DNA of 58,500 nucleotides from Glandiceps talaboti (GCF_964340395.1 NC_135552.1:8935994-8994493), one strand, 5' to 3'. Shown: positions 11,480 to 25,248, counted from the first letter of the stretch. The notes: a model not told the origin generated them from the letters alone. Made by a program: numbers and translations.

Positions 11480-14102
11480 ACAACCTGTTTTAAAATGTAG
11501 AAGAAATGTTGCTTTGCTTGAACAATAAACTATACGTACAAATGTATATACATGATGATTAATGAAACTTATAACTTAGTATGTCTTTTCAATCTCTCTC
11601 AAATTTGAAGGATTTCAACAAGCATGAAGCATACATGTACAAGGCCAAGCAGTCATAGATTCCAATCAATAATAAATTCAATTTTCCAAGTGGCTTCTTT
11701 TCATGCCCTAATTCTTCCGAGGGTATGAAGTACTTCAATCAAATGCTTTTACTTTTCTGGACAGACACATGTAGAATTTGTAATTGATAATTATTCAGGC
11801 TAGATTCTTGGACTATCACGCTATTGAATTGTAAAGTGATTGCCAGGCTCTCATAGATTACAGACAATATACCTGATTGCGTAAATGTATATGTGCATGC
11901 ATACATAGTAATTTTTGCTAATGTTTAAGAACACCAATGTACTGAATGGGAATCTTGACTTAGAATATTTCTATCAATATTTTCTAGTTACTCAATGTAC
12001 ATATGGAATTACATGTACATGTACATCACATCATAATTTAAGGATAGGAGAATTAGTTTAATGACAGGTGAATTCAGAGAGTTGCATATGAGAAGTGTAA
12101 GAGTCAATACAGATGCATGTGTACAATGCATGACAGTAAATGTAATTAAACCAAAATTATTGATCAGAAGAAAAAATCTTAACATTTAAAGGTTGACTGT
12201 GCTAGAACTTGTTGATATTAAATGAATGGTTGTGAAATGGTAAACAGTTTCCATGGCAAAATTTTCACCAAGGTTTCGACATCACTTGAACACATTGAAA
12301 AATGTATCAAAAATCAATATCACCAAATTTGCATCACAGCATTAACAGATTTCAGTACACTTTACAGAAAAACACTGCAAAATCAAGGTTCAACAGCTAC
12401 TTGCCTGCATATGTTGTGTCTCCTGACGTTCTAATGAGCATGTACACACATCAATGCGCCATTTAGTGTAGTTAGCCATTACTGTCAAGAACTGAGTGAA
12501 TAGCCCAACCATTGTAGTAGATGTACACACTGTACACATTCAAGTAATTGTAGCAGAAGATGAGTTTTTGAGTGTTGCTTTAGCTATGTTCCAACACTAA
12601 ATGTCATCTCGATACTTAACTTACAATATCAGTAAGCACTAAGATGCATATAATGAACTTCAATGAACCTGACAGCCAATAAACAGTTTTTACTACACAT
12701 CATCATCATAACTGATGGGTGAGATGAATATCTGATATAACACACAAGACATGCATTATATTGCTGACATACGTGTACAATACCTACATGTACTAGTTTC
12801 CTCTTCACTTCACACCATTCTGAATTCTAACCACTATTTCAAACAACACTTGAACAGTATTGTAGGAACAACTCACAATTGTGATGTGTGTATGTTCCAT
12901 GTGATATTTCACATTTGTGTCAGGTTTGAATTAAATCAGAAATGATGCCCATACACATGCACAAGAAAAAAAATCATGCAAACATGCACAGAACCCACTG
13001 TAACAGTCCGCCTTTTGGAAAGTGAACACTGTACTATATATGTACAAGTACATTGTTCATGTACGCCAATGTGCAAGCAGTATTTTCAACGCTCATAACA
13101 ATCTTTGAGTGTTAGCTTAATATCTCTCTGCAATAGCTTCAGCAACAAATCTAAAATTTCTAATAATACTGACTGTCACTTATCAAGGAACTGAAATTAT
13201 GTACACACACTTAAATTTACAAAATAGATGTCTATTCAACTTACATATTCCTAACAAAACTTGTACATCATTATGCTTTATCAATGTCAGGCTGGCCAAT
13301 AAAAGTGAAAAGTTGGCATGCCGAGTTCACCATCTACCGTATATGCTAAAAACCCCATTAATACCTACAGAACAAGGTTGTTTACATCTAATATTAATCA
13401 GTTATTATTTCTTATATCGCAATAAGATGAACATGGTTCATGTACATAATATTTACAAGTAAAATTATTACATGTAGAACCTTTTTTCTTAAGTTACACC
13501 TTGATACATGTAAGTTACAGGTACCACTACATGTATGGCTCATAGATTATTCTTAAGTCTAAAATACAATGTATTAATAACTATTATGTGCCTTTGTTTA
13601 GTAACTTCAGACTTCTGCATACGTGTATGTAATATCAAGGTTTACATGTACATCCTTTACTTAATCCTGTTTTTCCCAACTTATATATACAAAACATAAC
13701 CCCTGGTAGAAAGAGGATTACGCCTTGAAGTACAAATATGTGTTACACATTTCTTTGTGTCTTGAAGAAAAGAACAACCCAAGATCTGTTATAAATCAAA
13801 TATTAACATTAACACTTTAATTTTATTTCTAGTTGGTCGATGAATTACACCCTAAAAATAGGGTGTCAGCCTTTAAAAGGTTAATGAGCATTGTTGTCAT
13901 ATGCAAATTTAACAATAATGAATCATAAAATGAAGACTATAATTATATTCATTCGACCTTGGACCATTCATGGTACATTGTATTGCATTCTATTGTATAT
14001 GTATATTGCATATTTTGTTATATTATTAAATTATAGAAGCTGAGTACAAGAAACCTACAAACTACTACTGGACAATAAATGACATGACATTAGAATTTCC
14101 TA
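11480..14102. other. gene-free stretch
   Basis: AT-rich DNA with many TACATGTA words. Short frames at 12222-12434, 12751-12945 and 13199-13462 have no recognisable domains. I see no clear repeat element here. Confidence 0.4.
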
Positions 14103-14225
14103 CATCAAGTTACAAATGTTTTTATGAAACACACAAAATAATCAACAATTTTAGAGTAAGGCATTCATCAACTTACAAGTGTTTATATGAAACACACAAA
14201 ATCATCAACAATTTTAGAGTAAGGT
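14103..14225 (+). repeat. 63-bp tandem duplication
   Basis: Two adjacent copies begin at 14103 and 14166 and share 'atgaaacacacaaaat' and 'atcaacaattttagagtaag'. Only a few differences separate them, so the duplication is fairly recent. Confidence 0.9.
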
Positions 14226-14599
14226 AAAAGGCTACTATGCACATGCATGTTATGATAAAATGTCCAATCCCCTTATTCCATCCAGTGATTCAACCGAGTA
14301 CAGAAATATATACAGTCTGTGATTCGATGCAGATAACTACTCTGAACTCAGGGAAATTTCATTATTTGCATGGTTTCTCAGGCTAGAGTGTTATTTAATT
14401 TATTTTCTTAAAGCTCTAGTAATGTTAGTACACTACATGTACAATCAACACAAAGTGACTCTGTACAGTTTAGTTGTATAAATTTGTATATTCACATTTC
14501 ACATGGACACTAACCCTAAACACACTAAACCTCATCTGATTACTAACATAAGAATGGTATGCATTTACGTGCATAAAGTAGCTGTCCACAATGGATGTC

Positions 14600-14862
14600 A
14601 TGATCATAGCACTATACAATTATTATCCCTGGCACAGACCTATAGGAGTACATGAGGCCTGTATACAACTTCAACTCCCCAGGGAGCATACAATTCATAA
14701 CAGCCTCTATAAGCACATAGGATTAAAGCATTCACATAGCAACCTCTATCCCACCAGGTCCCCAATTATACAGCTGTGTTGACTGAAGCACAATCATGGT
14801 TCAAATCTTGCTTAAGGATTTTAGTCATTCAAAAGCCACTCTAAACATGCCACCATTGACTT
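14600..14862 (-). repeat. partial tRNA-derived SINE (same family as 40383-40741)
   Basis: Plus-strand blocks match the 40.4-kb copy in order: 'ggagcatacaattcataacagcctctataagcacataggattaaagcattcaca', 'ccaccaggtccccaattatacagctg', 'gttgactgaagcacaat', then a decayed head around 'ccactctaaacatg'. The element therefore reads on the minus strand. The tail is missing or eroded. Confidence 0.6.
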
Positions 14863-15780
14863 CACTAATTTGTGGACTGCATGCAATGTCGTCTATCATT
14901 CAACTATATGAATAATTAATAATAATATGCACAAATTTCAGAGTTAAAGAACACAGACATCTCTATCAGATCTAGATTAAGATCAAGATCAAAACGTACC
15001 AAAGTGCAAAGATCTTGCAATCCTCATTTATATGCATGTATTCACATATGATCAATATTACCAATGGGAATAAGTGCAGACACTTTTCTCCGAAATTTCA
15101 GTCATGCACTAGCTGTAAATATGCTTAACTGTTACATTTATATGTTATAAGTTACTGTAACATGTATACTATTCAACACAAACATGACAAGTTAAAGGGT
15201 CCTTCATTTTAGAAAAATACAACATAAATTTCCCATAATATTTAGTATACAACTGTACATACTGGTACATGTACATGTATACACACAATGATGTACAAAA
15301 AATATAATTATGTAGATATGCACGTTTACAATACTGGATATACTATGCAACTCAAATAATTACAAACTGAAAAGAAGTTAATTTTAGAAATAGAGAGCAG
15401 ACAAGATAAATTTGCAAGAACAGGAAACATGTTTGCATATGGATACAATATCGTCCTTCAAAATTCTTATTTGCAATTTGATGGAAAAAACACTGCTTTC
15501 ATCCCCCATGAGAACAGTCATCTTGCCACAAATTACCTGAAGCAACTATATCATCCTGACAAAAATGCTACAGGTCATGATCCAACTAGATAGTGAATTA
15601 TATTCAATTCATCTACCGACAGCAATGACATAATATTAATATTTTTATCTATATGTACACTTGACAGCCCTGGAACACATGAATATTACATTTTTTCCAT
15701 CATGACAGCAAATTGCTGAATGATAACTGATGACTGTCTACACAAGTAAGACGCATAATATCTAACTTATCATCTAAAGA

Positions 15781-15911
15781 CAACACTGATATCCATACAT
15801 CCATCAAGCCAACACTGATATCCATACATCCTCAAGCCAACACTGATAGTGATATCCATACATCCATCAAGCCAACACTGATATCCATACATCCATCAAG
15901 CCAACACTGAC
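15781..15911 (+). repeat. 29-bp tandem repeat, four copies
   Basis: Units of 'ccaacactgatatccata' plus 'catccatcaag'. One unit lacks 'ca' and one has a 'tagtga' expansion. There is no coding frame. Confidence 0.9.
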
Positions 15912-16370
15912 TCAACATCTCTGGCATTTGCCTTACTCTTTGGAAGCCATTTCCTACTACTTTTGTCCATGATAATGTCTCCGGTATATTATAAAATCAT
16001 TATTTTGCATGAAATTGCAGTTTATCAAAATTAATGCACACAGTGTTAAGAAAATGCATAACAGAGATAAGATGGTGAAAACAACATCTACACCTTGTAA
16101 AAGTTATGGTGTTCAATCAATCAAATAATAATTTGAGTTATTTACCGGTATGTGAAACCTGATTGAATGTTTGTCCAAGTCTGGTTGAAAATTCTGCTTT
16201 ATTGGCAGAATCGATGTACATTGTGTACAATGTACATGTATATACAGCACTATTACAAAAAAAAAATCACTTTTCTGTTCAAAATTGCTGGAACTTGGAA
16301 GGCTGTTAAATCAAAGTACATTGTACATGTGCATGTATACTGAAGGGAGGAGAGCAATTATGTAGAAATA

Positions 16371-16606
16371 ATGGTCAAATGGTTAGCGTGGTCATCTCTG
16401 AATCTGAAAGGGGAGGGGTCTGGGTCTCCAAGTTGTTGGTTTGAGCCTCGCTGCTGCCATTTGTTTCTGATTGGTTGAAGTCATTAGGTAAAATATGAAA
16501 CAAACCCAGTTGTATAAATGGGAACCTGGCAGGACATATGTTGCTTTGTGAAAGATGTAATCCTTTGTGTTTTCAGATACTGCAGGAATTGACTTTATAA
16601 TCCCCA
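16371..16606 (+). repeat. tRNA-derived SINE, second subtype
   Basis: The head has 'tggttagcgtggtc' (A-box like) and 'ggtttgagcctc' (B-box like), separated by a leucine/serine-tRNA-like long variable arm. The body contains 'caaacccagttgtataaatg' and then 'ggaacctggcaggac', the same central module as in the 1929 and 40383 copies. The tail is not the 'gcgctatataaa' type and the 3' end is uncertain. Confidence 0.6.
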
Positions 16607-17034
16607 TAGAGTTACATCAGACTATCATGCTATTACAGGTGTGTGCCAGGGGTTCTATGATCATGACATTCATTAATAATCAAAGACGCTTTTAAACTAT
16701 TAATTATTATTTCGTATCAAACATCACAATGCAAAGTTGAGGAATACTGTGACATACATGTACATCTCGCAAAGTGGTCTGAGACTCAGTGCCTATTTCC
16801 TATATCCAATATGAATGTGAACCATTCTCTTGGGGCTACATTACATGATACTAAATATTCATGAAAAAGATGAACTTTTAAAACCTTAGGTTTAAACATT
16901 TTTTGGATAAGATATAATAATGTTATACACATACCTTGATGATTTGGAAAGATTGATAGTGATTACATTTAATATACCCCTGTAGGTTTAGTTTTTCTTA
17001 AACTGTCTCAGTGAAATTGCCACTGTTGGCTGAT

Positions 17035-17345
17035 GTCTCACCAACTCCAAGGCATCTACATAGATCTACATTCAGCAAGTCCATTATTATAAGATGCAAA
17101 TAGGAACCATATCATTTCAGAATCTGACATGCCTGTAATCTATCACATTGTCTCTCACCAACTTGGCATCTACACTGTATGACACATCATCAAGTCCATC
17201 AAACATGATGCAAGTAGAAACCGTATCATTTCAGAGTCAGACATGCCTGTGTTTATTAATCTATCACATTATCTCTCGGTAACTTGGCATCTACACATTC
17301 ATCAAGTCCATCAAATAGGATGCAAATACAAACACAGCCAGATAT
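17035..17345 (+). repeat. about 115-120-bp tandem repeat, three copies
   Basis: 'ggcatctaca' recurs at 17051, 17165 and 17286. Each is followed by 'tcatcaagtccatcaaa'-like and 'gatgcaaatagaaacc' blocks, then 'cagacatgcctgt' and 'atctatcacattRtctctc'. The copies are noticeably diverged. Confidence 0.75.
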
Positions 17346-19860
17346 ACCAGCGTTTATCAATCTTAGACTATCACATCAAGGAAATGGGTGTCAGCTACGA
17401 TGGCAGTGTTGAGCTCAACGAAAGCAAATTGATTTTCCACTATAACCTACAATTATCTGATCTCTGATCCACAGTCCATCTTCATTTACAGCTCGACCAT
17501 GGCAATTATGCTTAGAACTGATCACCCATACTGTCACTTAGTGCGGTTGCAATATCACTAGTAGTATATTATTGTCAGCCTATCTCATGACTTGTACATA
17601 AGAATGATAACGTTGAAATGAAAGGAGGACAAACATCTGGAAATTTATCTGTTTTGAGGATAATTATATGCAGTCAAGAAGATAACATTTGGCAATAAAG
17701 TACATGTGCATGTAGTACTGTAGTAGAAAGACAGGGAAAATGTACCCATTTCGGTTATGATTTGATCTTGTCTTGCTCAACTTGTAGCTATTTGTGTACA
17801 TGTACACGAAATTAGGGACAAGGGAAAATGTATCTATTTTAAATATACATATAAATTATGCAATCAAGAGATTGCATATGTTACATGATACATGTATATA
17901 ACATTTGTAGTTCAAGCGTTTAACTCGAAAAAATATTTGGAACAGAGGGAAAGTCATCCAACTATAACTTATTAAATGGGAAGTTGCTGACAAATGAGAT
18001 GATAATGGGCAGTGATGATGACGTACACAATCATGATACGACAAGAAGTAAAATCTTGATTCTATGGCTATTTCAAGATATATATTTCTGATCCTCTGTC
18101 AAAATGGACAGTATGAATTCCAGGCTAAGTGCAATAAGCCAGATGGAAGTGACAGATACTTAATATGCACTTTGTATCTCTGACATTTGACTTGATTTGT
18201 GAAAATAGATCTCAGTTTTTAAATCACTCTTATCTCTTATAACTCCCTCTATAATATATACTTGTAGGATGTTCTCACAAAGCCAAACAGAAAAAAAAGT
18301 GTGCAGTGGACTTGTACATGTACAAAGGTCTGTAATGGATTAAGGTGAATTAGCACTGAAGTGTAGGACAGATTCAATCATAATGTGTTACTGTTCAGGG
18401 GAAAGATTGGCAAGTTACATCTAGATATCATCAGAATATACATGTATCTATAACATTTGTTTTTTGGAAACTACGTGCATATCCACATTTTGAAATTTGT
18501 CTACATGGAGAATTGAGAACACATCTTTGAATAACATACATCCCCCACCCACACTTTATTGCTATGCGACTGACAGATGAAATGGATTTTATGTGTGGCA
18601 GGTTTGAATGTTGGATACTGGGTGTCAGAAAAGACATTATGAGGTGCAGTATTAAAGATGACAAAATCATGTACAAAATATGCCATGGTCAACCCTGACT
18701 GATAGATCTAGGGAACCCATTGTACAGAGCTCCCTCCCCCAGCTAATAAGCATGCTAACAAACTTTCAGAAAGGTAGTCTTGAATGTTTCACTTGGTTTG
18801 GTTGCATGTAAGGTTCCATATCATAGCAACAATCATGTACAAATGTACATACCATGTACAGATATTGCTACTCTCTAAAATATATAATTCATCTACATGT
18901 ATCTTCCTTACATGCATCTTCAATTTAAAACCATGTATGTACATACATGTATTATATTCTGCAAGTCTTCCTGAACGACATGAACAGAAAAACTGGTTAT
19001 TTCCCGAGTATAATACATGTATATATGATATACAATACTGATGCCTCTGGGGAAAACTATATAAGAACTAAGAATTACAGGTACACTGCCATCTCCATGA
19101 GAACGTGCAGCACATTTGATCACAAGATTGTGTTTATCAATATATGTATATATTGCTTATCCTAGAAATCATGCCTTCAGTATGGCTGCGTATCAGCACA
19201 GTTCTCCCTAGGCCATTGATTTACTTATCTTTTTAACATATCAACTTTCTAAAATGTACATGTATATATGATATACATTTACTAATGATGCTTCTCATAT
19301 TTTTCGAAATTACCTGTCTTTCTTAATTATCTGCATGTACAAGTACTGGCGATCCGTATCACATGACAGGAGATGAAAATTAGTCCCAATATACATCAAT
19401 TGTATAACCTTGATATAGCAATGACAAGTTTTCAATCATTTACAACAATTACCAGCATCATAGCCTACAGATTCAGCTATCTGTCACTGCATACTGACTT
19501 AATTTTCAGAACGATGACATTGTCAAGCCATCTAACCCAGTCTCTGGACTACTACATGTAGCTTCAAATCATCTCAATTATCTATACTGATCAGATACAA
19601 CATCTCATTTTACATTCAATTGCAACAAATATCAGTTGCAGAGAATTATTATGTTTTCTTTTAATAGTATAGAACAACAAGAGTAATACACTCGCTGGAA
19701 GTTTTTCAGCTTCAGGCAAATATGAATCCATCCATCTCATAGTTTGAACTGATTGGGAAGCATACCTGGATACTAAAGATAATAATCATTCCAGTCATTA
19801 GATGTTCTTATTTTCAAAGTTGTATAACAAACCAGAATGAAACATTCCATAGGCTACATG
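17346..19860. other. gene-free stretch
   Basis: No supported gene. A short direct repeat ('acatgtatatatgatatac', followed by 'actgatgc' or 'aatgatgc') occurs near 19015 and 19258. TACATGTA words are dense around 18830-19030. Confidence 0.4.
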
Positions 19861-20553
19861 TTAAGCCCAGTGCACACTAATTAGGGCAAACAGCTGAGCA
19901 AAATTTTATTCATGGCAATTTCCTCACGCGGATTCCTCTCGTGTGTGGGCAAATTTTCATGAGATTTTGGTCATTCGTGGCTGTGAGCCAAATATCCAGC
20001 ATGTTTGATCATTTCGGCCACGAGTTAATTTTTTCTAATACAAAACATGTATGTGTGCCTGAACGTGCTCACGACTTTCTCTTAAGAGCGCATGTGTGGC
20101 GATGACATAATTACAAAATGTTTGCCCCAGTCTAAAACACAGGCGAATAAACTTCTACGTCAATAAATATATTATAGTATTATCATGATTTTAGAAGACA
20201 AACATGTCGATTTTTGGCCTAAATACCTGTAGCCATTGCTTTACTGAGCAGGAATAGTCACAAAACTATATACCAAACGAGATAACTATCTGATGCTATG
20301 ACACAATAACCGGCATCTTGTTGACTATTCCCTTTAAGACACAGGTATTTAGGTCAAAGGCTCATGTACAGCACACACACAAGGAAAAATTAACTCATGG
20401 CCCAAATTATCTAACACACTAGATATTTTGTTCACGGCCACGAATGACCAAAATCTCAGGAAAATTTGCCCGCACACAAGAAGAATCGGCAGGAGGAAAT
20501 TGCCACAAGTGAAATTTTGCTCAGCTGATTGCTCTAGTGTATGCCTGGCTTTA
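19861..20553. mobile_element. 693-bp foldback DNA element with about 190-bp inverted arms
   Basis: The left end 'ttaagcccagtgcacacta' pairs with the right end 'tagtgtatgcctggcttta'. Internal blocks pair over about 190 bp, including 'cagctgagcaaaattt', 'gagattttggtcattcgtgg' and 'gagttaattttt'. A further inner pair is 'cctaaatacctgt' (about 20219) and 'acaggtatttagg' (about 20343). Both flanks carry CATG, a possible 4-bp target duplication, although ACATGT is so common here that this is weak. There is no transposase frame, so it is probably a non-autonomous DNA transposon. Confidence 0.8.
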
Positions 20554-20619
20554 CATGTACATATAACAAGAAGGACATTGATACTTTCAACATATCTGCT
20601 CAGCTGAGGAAACCATGAT

Positions 20620-20790
20620 TGACGTTAAGGGGCCTTGCTGCTATGAGCTGAAGACAAGTAGTGACAAAACCCTTATGTCATGAGAAATCAGATTTCAAGT
20701 CGAATAAAATATAAGTGACATAAAGGGGACCTTGTTGCTGTGAATTATAGTCCTCGTGACAAAATTGAGAATTTTCAAGCTGAATAAGAT
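20620..20790 (+). repeat. diverged 97-bp tandem duplication
   Basis: Two copies of 'aaggggMccttgYtgctRtga' (near 20625 and 20722). Both are followed by 'gtgacaaaa' and then 'tttcaagYYgaataa'. Divergence is substantial. Confidence 0.55.
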
Positions 20791-21479
20791 AATATATTCA
20801 AGCATAATATAATGAGGTAAATGTAAAGTTATGACAAAGTAGGGAAATTATACAGTAACATCATAAATCCTGGTTGCTTTAAACAGTTTGATATTTGATA
20901 TTAAAGCATAGCAGAACATTAATGTAAGCACTGTACATAGTGAACGACTAAAAAATAGATGAAACAATCTAAATCTTGTACTTTCTGTTTGAACAATTTG
21001 GCTTGCACTTATGGTACAATAGCCTTGGATATTCATTTTCTGAACAGACACTGCATATGAACTACTTTGCACCTGGACCTCACCTTGTGTCAATAACCCT
21101 TAATCATGATATCAATATATTCAAGAGATCCGCTGATGTGTTCAATTTATGACCAAAAATAGTCATTATGCTCAAGAATAATCTTTAGTTTCTAATTTTA
21201 TTGCTGTTAATGATTTCAATATAGCTATCTCCTGTTCCAGTTTTATTGCTAATTATTTCAATGTCTATTAGGAGTTATTTTTACCTTTTTGAAGTCTGGT
21301 AACTATGTGCCAATTTCTATTCTACTTTTGTCAATATCATTATCCCCTAATCAAGTTTTATATTAATGATATGTTATCACTGTTAATAACTTCAATAATA
21401 CAATCCCCTGCTGAAATTTTACAATAATTTTCTATTTTCATACTTAATTATTTCAATATTATGAAAAAATTTCCTAGAC

Positions 21480-21555
21480 ACCAGGTGGTATTGTAATATT
21501 CCCACCAAATATCATGGCAATCGGTCCAGCAGTTTTTTCACTTTAAGTTATTTAC

Positions 21556-21586
<31 letters not shown>

Positions 21587-21615
21587 GACACTAACAGACA
21601 GACACTTTTCACCAA
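21480..21615 (+). repeat. probable 3' end of a retroelement with an (AC)n tail
   Basis: The block 'ccaccaaatatcatggcaat', 'cggtccagcagttttttcac', then (AC)12 at 21554-21578 and 'cagacaaacagacac' looks like the conserved 3' ends of non-LTR elements or SINEs common in invertebrates. A weaker relative ('ccaccaagtttcaac...cagtttcaagatacaag') lies near 27945. The name is inference from sequence style; no ORF is attached. Confidence 0.45.
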
Positions 21616-22889
21616 TAGCAGTACTGAATTAAGAAGTTTAGTTGTGCTAAAAATGTACATGTATGTTTATAAAACTCTTAATCCTCATCTCATTACAAAT
21701 TCAATCTTAATGTATCATTAATTCTTGACTTCCTGTCATTTTGATTGAGGACTGCAGGAGGCTAGGCATCAGTGACAGATGTTCTGAAATCAATAAAATA
21801 TGCCTTTAACACCCCTCCCCTGATAACACCAATCAACATCAATAATCATCATGACCCAGTATAATTAAAGATGGCTGACAGGACCATAATGACAATAAAA
21901 GATGGTCACTGTAATAAATGCAATGTCAGAATTAGGTGCCTTGGGAATATGTCACTTCATTCACTGCCTGACAATGAATGATGTCACATTAAAAAAATAT
22001 GGTATTTTAGGTCAATTAACCCATTATAAATTGATTAAATTCAAACAGTTGCAGGAAATTGGTGTAATTTTATTCAAAAGATGAAAAATTATACATGACA
22101 ATATGGTTTTTGTATGTCCATTGTGACTAGTTTATTGAAATTGCATTACATGGCCAATTTGAGGTCTTATTTCAATTTTTTTTAATAAGGCATTTAAAAA
22201 ATAATTGTGTTTCCGATACTATGGCCTCAGAAAATTGCTTAGGCAATTTGGATTTTCTCCTTTTTTTGAAAAATATAGCTTCAACCGTACCACAAATGAG
22301 TTGTTTTTCAAAATAATTTGCGATAGTTGTATTCAACAAAGGAATGATAAAGACCAACACAACATGTAGCCTGTACTTATGATAAATTCACATGCAGTCT
22401 ATTTATGCTGATGAAGTGCCTCGTTTTTTTCAAGATCACAATAAAAAAATTTTTTTTAACCAAAATGGCACAAAAGTTCACACAAAAACAGAAAATTACA
22501 TATAACAGTCACACATACTTACATATTCCCACATCTGTAATTTAGCTAGTGGGCAGTGGAAACATTGATGACATTGCTTGGCATAAAAACTAGTCTGTAC
22601 AAACAATACAAAATGTACTTATGAAATAACACAGTGTACATGGAGGTAAAAAAGCCAAACTTTTCATCCTTTTTGTATTTTAAATGTTAAAAAAATGTTT
22701 ATGTCAGCAGATTAAACTTTGGTCAGTCAGGTTATCAGAAATGTACCATTTTTTTTATTTGGCCTAAACAATGAACAAAATATATAAGCAAAGACATCTT
22801 GTGTGGCATTTAGTGCTCGAAGGTGAAAATTCAAATTAGCATGACAATACTGATTGCTCACGAGATCACTCTTTGTAACACATATACCT

Positions 22890-23519
22890 GGGTCGCGTTC
22901 GGTAGACAAAACGTCTGCGAACTTTTCAAAACGCTTTGTTCCGAATGACTAATTGTCATAGTTTTTCGTGGGTGACCTGGGACGAAGGAAGGTGTAAGAG
23001 TGAGGTGACTCACCAAAAGCCAAGATGGTGGCCACGATTTTCTCATTCCATCGGCGAACTTGAGTACAGGATCATTTTAATAGTGAACATTAGTTTTGAT
23101 TCAGCACTGCAAAAATGTTCATGGAATTGGCCATTTACAATTGGCAACGGTATTCAGAAATACGAATACCCATCGGCATAATGGTACGATCGATTTGACA
23201 TACACTGAGCAATGCAAGATAAACTTGGGGTCAGGTCACAGGTCAAAGATCACTTTGTTAGTGTAAGAATAGTGTATGCATAAATAACAGGCCTTATTTA
23301 GGCATTCTAGCATCCTGACAGAACTGCAAAGGTGTGATTTAACTATACGCATCGTCTTTTCTGTGATGAGCACTGAATGTACACAAAATGCGACAATCTT
23401 CTGTTTGAATATGCCGCCATCTTTTGTTTTTCATGCGCAACATGCATAATAATGTTCAAAACATGGCCGGGACGCCCTGGCCAAACAATGACAAAACGTT
23501 TCGGCTACCGAACGCACCC
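22890..23519. mobile_element. 630-bp TIR element, CpG-rich
   Basis: The left end 'gggtcgcgttcggtagaca' pairs with the right end '...ctaccgaacgcaccc'. The next inner blocks 'aaaacgt' and 'gatggtggcc' / 'gatggcggc' are also in inverted positions. The interior is much richer in CpG than its surroundings. GGGTGCGTTCGG-type termini recall PIF/Harbinger-like elements, but no clear 3-bp target duplication or transposase is seen. It contains the DR1 cluster annotated below. Confidence 0.6.
23233..23252 (+). promoter_or_regulatory. triple DR1 nuclear-receptor-like site
   Basis: Three half-sites stand in tandem, each separated by one base: AGGTCA-C-AGGTCA-A-AGATCA. Direct repeats with 1-bp spacing are the classic target of RXR heterodimers, HNF4 and COUP-type receptors. 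Here they lie inside a TIR element about 5.7 kb upstream of the P450 start. Function is inference. Confidence 0.4.
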
Positions 23520-24109
23520 CAGTGCTAGATTTTTACCAAACACTTGTCAGATTCCACAGTGTTCAACAATGGGTGGCTTTCTTCCAGTAGAGTATTGTAC
23601 ATTTAAATGGGTAATATTATGAATTCTATGAAGTACTTAAAAGTTATTGGAAGTAGACTTGAAGTCATGTCTGTTAAATTTGAACTATATGTACATGTGA
23701 TGTATATTATGCATGAGTTGTATCCCACTCAAACGAAATGAATCATTATAATTGTAAATATGTCGTGTAGATTCTACTTATTATTAATTACGATATTATA
23801 AGTAAAATCCCAAAGAAGTTGTAGCCTTAAAGTGCATCTTTAAAGTAGTTAATACTGTAGCAATTCGCATGTACAGCCATGTATATAGCCAGCAACAGTT
23901 CCCTGTTCTGGTTTGTTATACATAAATGTACCTTCAAATGACATGCTTTCATGATCATACACATTCACTGCATAATTCACAGACTACATTGTACATGTTA
24001 TGTACATGCAAACACTGCCCTTTCATTTACTAAATTACTACAATTTTACAAGGAATAATCATCCTTCTATGAGGTGAAAAGCCTTTCCAAGGTTAGATGC
24101 CTTACAGTC

Positions 24110-24900
24110 ATACATATATTCAGTAATTTTTGCTTGTAAGTTTGGTAATCCTGGTGTCAGAGGTTAGAAATCAGGTAAAATTTGAATAAATTTCCATATT
24201 TTGAAGTATAGTTTTAGTGAGGAACCAAAGTAAAATAAATGGGGAATTCAATTACATAATACATCTTAATTCAAATGTAATTTTAATAGTACCACCACCC
24301 CCCCCCCCCCCCACATACACACACACCCAGCCAAAAACACTGATACTTGCTTTGAAAATGAGTTGAGTCCTTATAAGTTAATTATACATGTCATTATTCT
24401 GTGGGGGTTTTGGTGTTTAGGTAACTGAACCTCAGTATTATATATGTACAGAGAGAGGAAATCTAGTAAAATTTGCATATATTTCCCTTCCTTAAACCTT
24501 TTACTTTGATGGGGAACCTGGGTAAAAAGAATAGGGAATTGGGGTAGATTTTACTTACAATGCAGAATATAAACACTGACACATACTTTTTTGTATGAGG
24601 TGCAAGTCTTTGTTATGTTAGTAGGTGCCCTACAATACATGTAATCAATCAGGGTTTTATTTTTAAGTTCTTTTAGGTATAGGAACCCCTTGCAAGAATT
24701 ATACAGTGGGAAGAAACCTGGTGGTAAAATCTACATTATGATTTCCAATAGCCTGTAATGTTGGTGAGGAACTTTCCTGAAAATGTCGGTAGATTTTCTC
24801 CTATTGTAACTGTCCCTTCAAAACACTGAATATAGATGCAGTGAATACTGAGATACCGGTACATAGTACTTTCATAGAGAGACAGATGAGTGGCATTTAT
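24110..24900 (+). repeat. degenerate about 260-280-bp tandem repeat, three copies
   Basis: The order 'gaggaacc...gtaaaa', 'aatggggaatt', '...gtagattttact', '...aaacactgatacttRctttg' recurs, with copies starting near 24180, 24470 and 24730. A pure poly(C) run of 15 (24298-24312) sits in the first copy. The copies are old and period estimates are rough. Confidence 0.4.
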
Positions 24901-25069
24901 TACAAATTACACTGTGGATGTCTTCATGTCATTTGAAATGTTTGGTTTATAAAGAATAGGTACATCCTGCCCAGAAGCACTTAGCCTGGTGGTACACTGA
25001 GGTTACCACAGCAACTGAGTGTGTATTGCAGTTGTTTCCTACTGCTTGTACATGTACATATACTTTATT

Positions 25070-25248
25070 ATTTTGAGATACATATATATGTATAATGGAC
25101 CTTCTCTTTGATTTTGAGGTACATGTACAACGGACCTTCTCTTTCATTTTGAGGTACATGTACAACGGACCTTCTCTTTCATTTTGAGATATAGGTATAC
25201 GTATAACAGACCTTCTCTTTCATTTTGAGATACACAAACCTTCTCTTC
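25070..25248 (+). repeat. 35-bp tandem repeat, five copies
   Basis: Units of 'attttgagRtacatgtacaa' plus 'cggaccttctctttc'. 'accttctcttt' recurs near 25100, 25134, 25169 and 25210, and a shortened last unit ends at 25248. Confidence 0.9.

Noticed and set aside
13848-13868. Short stem 'acaccctaaaaatagggtgt' as a terminator or hairpin RNA
   Set aside because: An 8-bp stem is expected by chance in a window this size; no associated gene.
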